DNA of 14,568 bases from Vulcanimicrobiota bacterium (GTDB lineage Bacteria > Vulcanimicrobiota > Vulcanimicrobiia > Vulcanimicrobiales > Vulcanimicrobiaceae). The stretch covers positions 1-14,568 of the forward strand of contig JAFAMK010000057.1 in the NCBI GenBank assembly GCA_019233415.1. Direction: 5' to 3'. The notes under the pieces are model-generated. The model had not been told where the DNA came from and ran no database searches. It saw only the letters and a list, made by a program, of their open reading frames with translations. Of the stretch, positions 12,298-14,568 are shown in pieces. Position 1 is the first letter of the stretch. Each line of letters starts with the position of its first letter. Position numbers and translations under genes: made by a program.

Positions 12298-13560
12298 ATG
12301 AGACCTCCGTTCATCGCACTTTCCGCCGCCGCGGCGCTCGTCCTCGGCGGCTGCGCCGCGCGGGCCGCAACGACGGCGACCGCGCCGGCGGCGACGCCGG
12401 TGACGCTGGCGACGGCGAGCGCGCCGGAAACGCGCGCCGAATACGCCGGGCCGGGCACCGTCGCGCCGCAGCACGTCTACCGCATCGCGTTCGAAATCCC
12501 GGGGCGGGTCGTCGCGGTGAACGCGGACATCGGAGACCGCGTCGAAACGGGCGCCGTTCTCGCCGCGATCGACGCCAGCGACTACGCCGCGCAGGCGCGC
12601 GCCGCCGACGCGCGTTCGCTGGAAGCCGACGCGGCCGCGGTCAAGGCGCGCAACGGCGCGCGCGCGCAGGAGCGCGTCGCCGCCGATCAGGCCGTCGAAG
12701 CGGCGCGCGCGCAGCTCGACCGCGCGCTCGCGGTGCAGCGGCTCGCCGCCGCCAACCGCGCGCGCTTCGACAGCCTCTACGCGAGCGGTGACGTCGCCGC
12801 GTCGCAGCACGATCAGACGGTCGCGAGCGCACGCGACGCGGACGCCGCGGTCGACGCGGCGCGCGCGCAGCTCGCGCAGGCGCAGGCGCAGCGCGCGCTC
12901 GTCCACGACGGAACGCGCAGCGAGGACCTCGCCGCCAGCGCGGCCGAGGCGAGCGCCGCGCGCGCGAACGCGGACCTCGCGCGCGTGACGCTCGGAAAAA
13001 CGAGCATCGTCGCACCGGCCGCGGCGTACGTCGAACAGCGCAACCTCGAACCGGGGAGCGACGCGCAGCCCGGCGCGCCCGCGTTCGTCCTCATCGACGC
13101 ACGCGACCCCGACGTCCTCGTCGCGGTCCCCGAAGCGCGGCTCGACGGGATCGCGCCCGGCACGCCGGCGCGCGTGCGCGCCGATGCACGCGACTACCTC
13201 GGGACCGTGACGCGCATCGAGCCGAACGCCGACGCGGCCTCACGCACCGCACAAGTGCGCGTGCGCGTCCCGAACCTGCGCGCGCGCAGCGGCGCGGTCG
13301 TCGACGTCGCGCTCGGCACGACGCACGGCGGCGGCGACGCCAGCGTCCCGCTCGCCGCGGTCGTCACCGACGCCGCGGGTGCGACGAGCGTGCTCGTCTA
13401 CGACGCCGCCGCGCGCACCGCGACGCGCCGCACCGTCCACGTCGTCGCCGGCGACTCCGACCGCGCGCTCGTCGCCGGGCTCGCACCCGGCACGCGCGTC
13501 GTCCGTGCCGGCGCCGCGCTCGTGAAGCCCGGCGCGCCGCTGACGGTGGTGCCGGAATGA
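12298..13560 (+). CDS. RND efflux periplasmic adaptor (membrane fusion) lipoprotein
   Basis: This 420-residue protein starts with a lipoprotein signal peptide, lipobox L16-G-G-C19. Residues about 62-100 form the first half of a lipoyl-like domain (I-P-G-R-V-V-A-V, then G-D-R-V-E-T-G). Residues about 100-230 are Ala/Arg/Asp-rich helices forming the coiled-coil hairpin. Near 235-270 the second lipoyl half follows (K-T-S-I-V-A-P, then L-E-P-G). The rest is the beta-barrel and membrane-proximal domain. Such adaptors are anchored in the periplasm and bridge an inner-membrane RND pump to an outer-membrane channel. The stop overlaps the pump start as ATGA, so the two are one unit. It follows a TetR gene and an operator copy. 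No outer-membrane factor is in view. Confidence 0.9.
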   Translation: MRPPFIALSAAAALVLGGCAARAATTATAPAATPVTLATASAPETRAEYAGPGTVAPQHVYRIAFEIPGRVVAVNADIGDRVETGAVLAAIDASDYAAQARAADARSLEADAAAVKARNGARAQERVAADQAVEAARAQLDRALAVQRLAAANRARFDSLYASGDVAASQHDQTVASARDADAAVDAARAQLAQAQAQRALVHDGTRSEDLAASAAEASAARANADLARVTLGKTSIVAPAAAYVEQRNLEPGSDAQPGAPAFVLIDARDPDVLVAVPEARLDGIAPGTPARVRADARDYLGTVTRIEPNADAASRTAQVRVRVPNLRARSGAVVDVALGTTHGGGDASVPLAAVVTDAAGATSVLVYDAAARTATRRTVHVVAGDSDRALVAGLAPGTRVVRAGAALVKPGAPLTVVPE

Positions 13561-14568
13561 GCAAATTGCCGCTCTTCGCGCTGCGGCGCAAGAGTCTCAT
13601 TATCGCGGGCCTGGTTCTAGCGCTGTTTTGGTCGCTGTACGCGGCTTCGACGATGCAGCGGCGCGAAGATCCGGGGACCGCGCAGCGACAGACTTCGATC
13701 GTCACGGTCTTCCCGGGCGCGACGACGCACGACGTCGAGCAGCTCGTCACGAAGAAGATAGCCGACGCGATCCGCGGCGTCACGCACGTCGAGCACGTCA
13801 CGGGCATCTCGCGGCCGGGGATCTCGCAGGTCGACGTCGAGTTCGACGACGTCATCGAAGACGCCGGCCCCGTGCTGCACGACGTGCGCAACCACCTCGA
13901 CGATCTGCGCACCGACCTCCCCGCCGGCTTGCAGCCGACGGTGATCGACGACGTGTGGAAGACCTATCCGATCGTCGTCGGCGTCACGCAGGACGGCGCC
14001 ACGCCGCGCGAGCTGCGCGACGTCGCGAAGCGGCTCGCCGACCGCATCTCGCGCCTCCCCGACGTCGGGCTCGTCAAGCTCGTCGGCGAGCAGGTGCAGC
14101 AAGTCGACGTCGCGCTCGACGTCGCCGCGCTGCAGCAGTACTCGCTCACCGCGACCGACGTGGTGAACGCGCTCGGCGGCCGCAACGCGCTCGTTCCGGC
14201 CGGCACCGTCTCGGTCGACGGGCGGCTCGCGCAGGTCGATCCGTCCGACCCGCTGCACACGCCGGCCGACGTCGCCGCGACCGCGCTCCGCACGGTGGAT
14301 GGCCGCGCGGTCCGCGTCGGCGACGTCGCGCACGTCGCGCTGGCGTACCCCGATCCGCCGACCGAGATCGTGCGCGTCGACGGGCGCACGGGGATCGCGA
14401 TCGCCGTGCAGGCGAAGGAGACCTCGTCGCTGACCGACCTCGGTCCCGAAGTCGCCGATGCGCTCGCGCACGAGCGCGGTAGCTGGCCGGCCGGGACGCG
14501 CGCGACGCTGATCGCCGATCAGCCGCGCTCGGTCGACGACCGCATCGCCGACTTCGGTTTGAATTTGC
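13557..14568 (+). CDS. RND efflux pump, inner-membrane subunit, N-terminal part
   Basis: The gene runs off the window; 337 residues are visible of a family that is usually about 1000-1050 long. The short N-terminus is followed by a membrane helix at about residues 13-30, then R-E-D-P-G and V-F-P-G-A-T-T-H-D-V-E-Q-L-V, the start of the porter domain of AcrB-like proteins. Later segments such as L-P-A-G-L-Q-P and L-P-D-V-G follow the usual porter pattern. These pumps use the proton gradient to expel drugs, dyes, metals or lipids. The substrate class cannot be decided without the transmembrane relay helices. Start and stop overlap with the adaptor gene as ATGA. The first 25 codons use A/T-ending codons more than the rest. 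Confidence 0.9.
   Translation, partial: MSKLPLFALRRKSLIIAGLVLALFWSLYAASTMQRREDPGTAQRQTSIVTVFPGATTHDVEQLVTKKIADAIRGVTHVEHVTGISRPGISQVDVEFDDVIEDAGPVLHDVRNHLDDLRTDLPAGLQPTVIDDVWKTYPIVVGVTQDGATPRELRDVAKRLADRISRLPDVGLVKLVGEQVQQVDVALDVAALQQYSLTATDVVNALGGRNALVPAGTVSVDGRLAQVDPSDPLHTPADVAATALRTVDGRAVRVGDVAHVALAYPDPPTEIVRVDGRTGIAIAVQAKETSSLTDLGPEVADALAHERGSWPAGTRATLIADQPRSVDDRIADFGLNL

Noticed and set aside
13628..14482. 284-residue frames on both strands inside the RND pump gene
   Set aside because: The RND frame starting at 13557 is uninterrupted to the window edge and has family motifs.

Overview
The window is very GC-rich, with almost every third codon position G or C. It is packed with genes: many stop and start codons overlap as ATGA or GTGA, and GTG starts are common. 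It encodes three lipoproteins with an Ala-Ala-Cys or Ala-Cys lipobox and poly-(Thr-Pro) linkers, an RND efflux pump and periplasmic-type binding proteins, which points to a diderm bacterium. The lipoprotein style (Gly-run after the lipid cysteine, TPTPTP linker, an RRPRYVSP motif, then a beta-propeller) is one I associate with Candidatus Eremiobacterota (WPS-2). That assignment is an inference and rests on no marker gene.

Region 1 (1-4353, plus strand) is an exported-protein operon. It holds the C-terminal tail of a sedolisin-type (S53) peptidase, a 698-residue lipoprotein with a streptogramin-lyase-like propeller, a 157-residue small lipoprotein, and a 548-residue lipoprotein with an NHL-like propeller. 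The three lipoproteins share modules and look like mix-and-match surface proteins.

Region 2 (8918 down to 4357, minus strand) is a four-gene operon: a membrane-anchored solute-binding-like protein, TelA, a lipoprotein that fuses a solute-binding domain to a von Willebrand A domain, and an XpaC-like membrane protein. TelA and XpaC-like proteins are known partners in tellurite/ter-type stress loci. Two binding proteins and no transporter suggest a sensing or envelope-stress complex, not an uptake system. It converges on region 1 with a 3-base gap.

Region 3 (9116-10626, plus strand) is a two-gene unit: an M91-like HExxH metalloprotease and a translationally coupled small protein. Its layout resembles an effector with a dedicated partner.

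Region 4 (10627-10988) has no protein gene. It holds a tRNA-like element on the minus strand, two related minus-strand terminator hairpins, and two long interlocking inverted repeats that could form a pseudoknot in the transcript.

Region 5 (10989-11432, minus strand) is a T4-type endolysin gene with no visible holin or other phage genes.

Region 6 (11515-14568, plus strand) is a TetR-regulated efflux locus: a perfect palindromic operator, a near-consensus promoter, the TetR gene, a terminator, a second copy of the operator core, an RND periplasmic adaptor lipoprotein, and the start of the RND pump, which runs off the window. The duplicated operator indicates that the TetR protein controls both itself and the pump.
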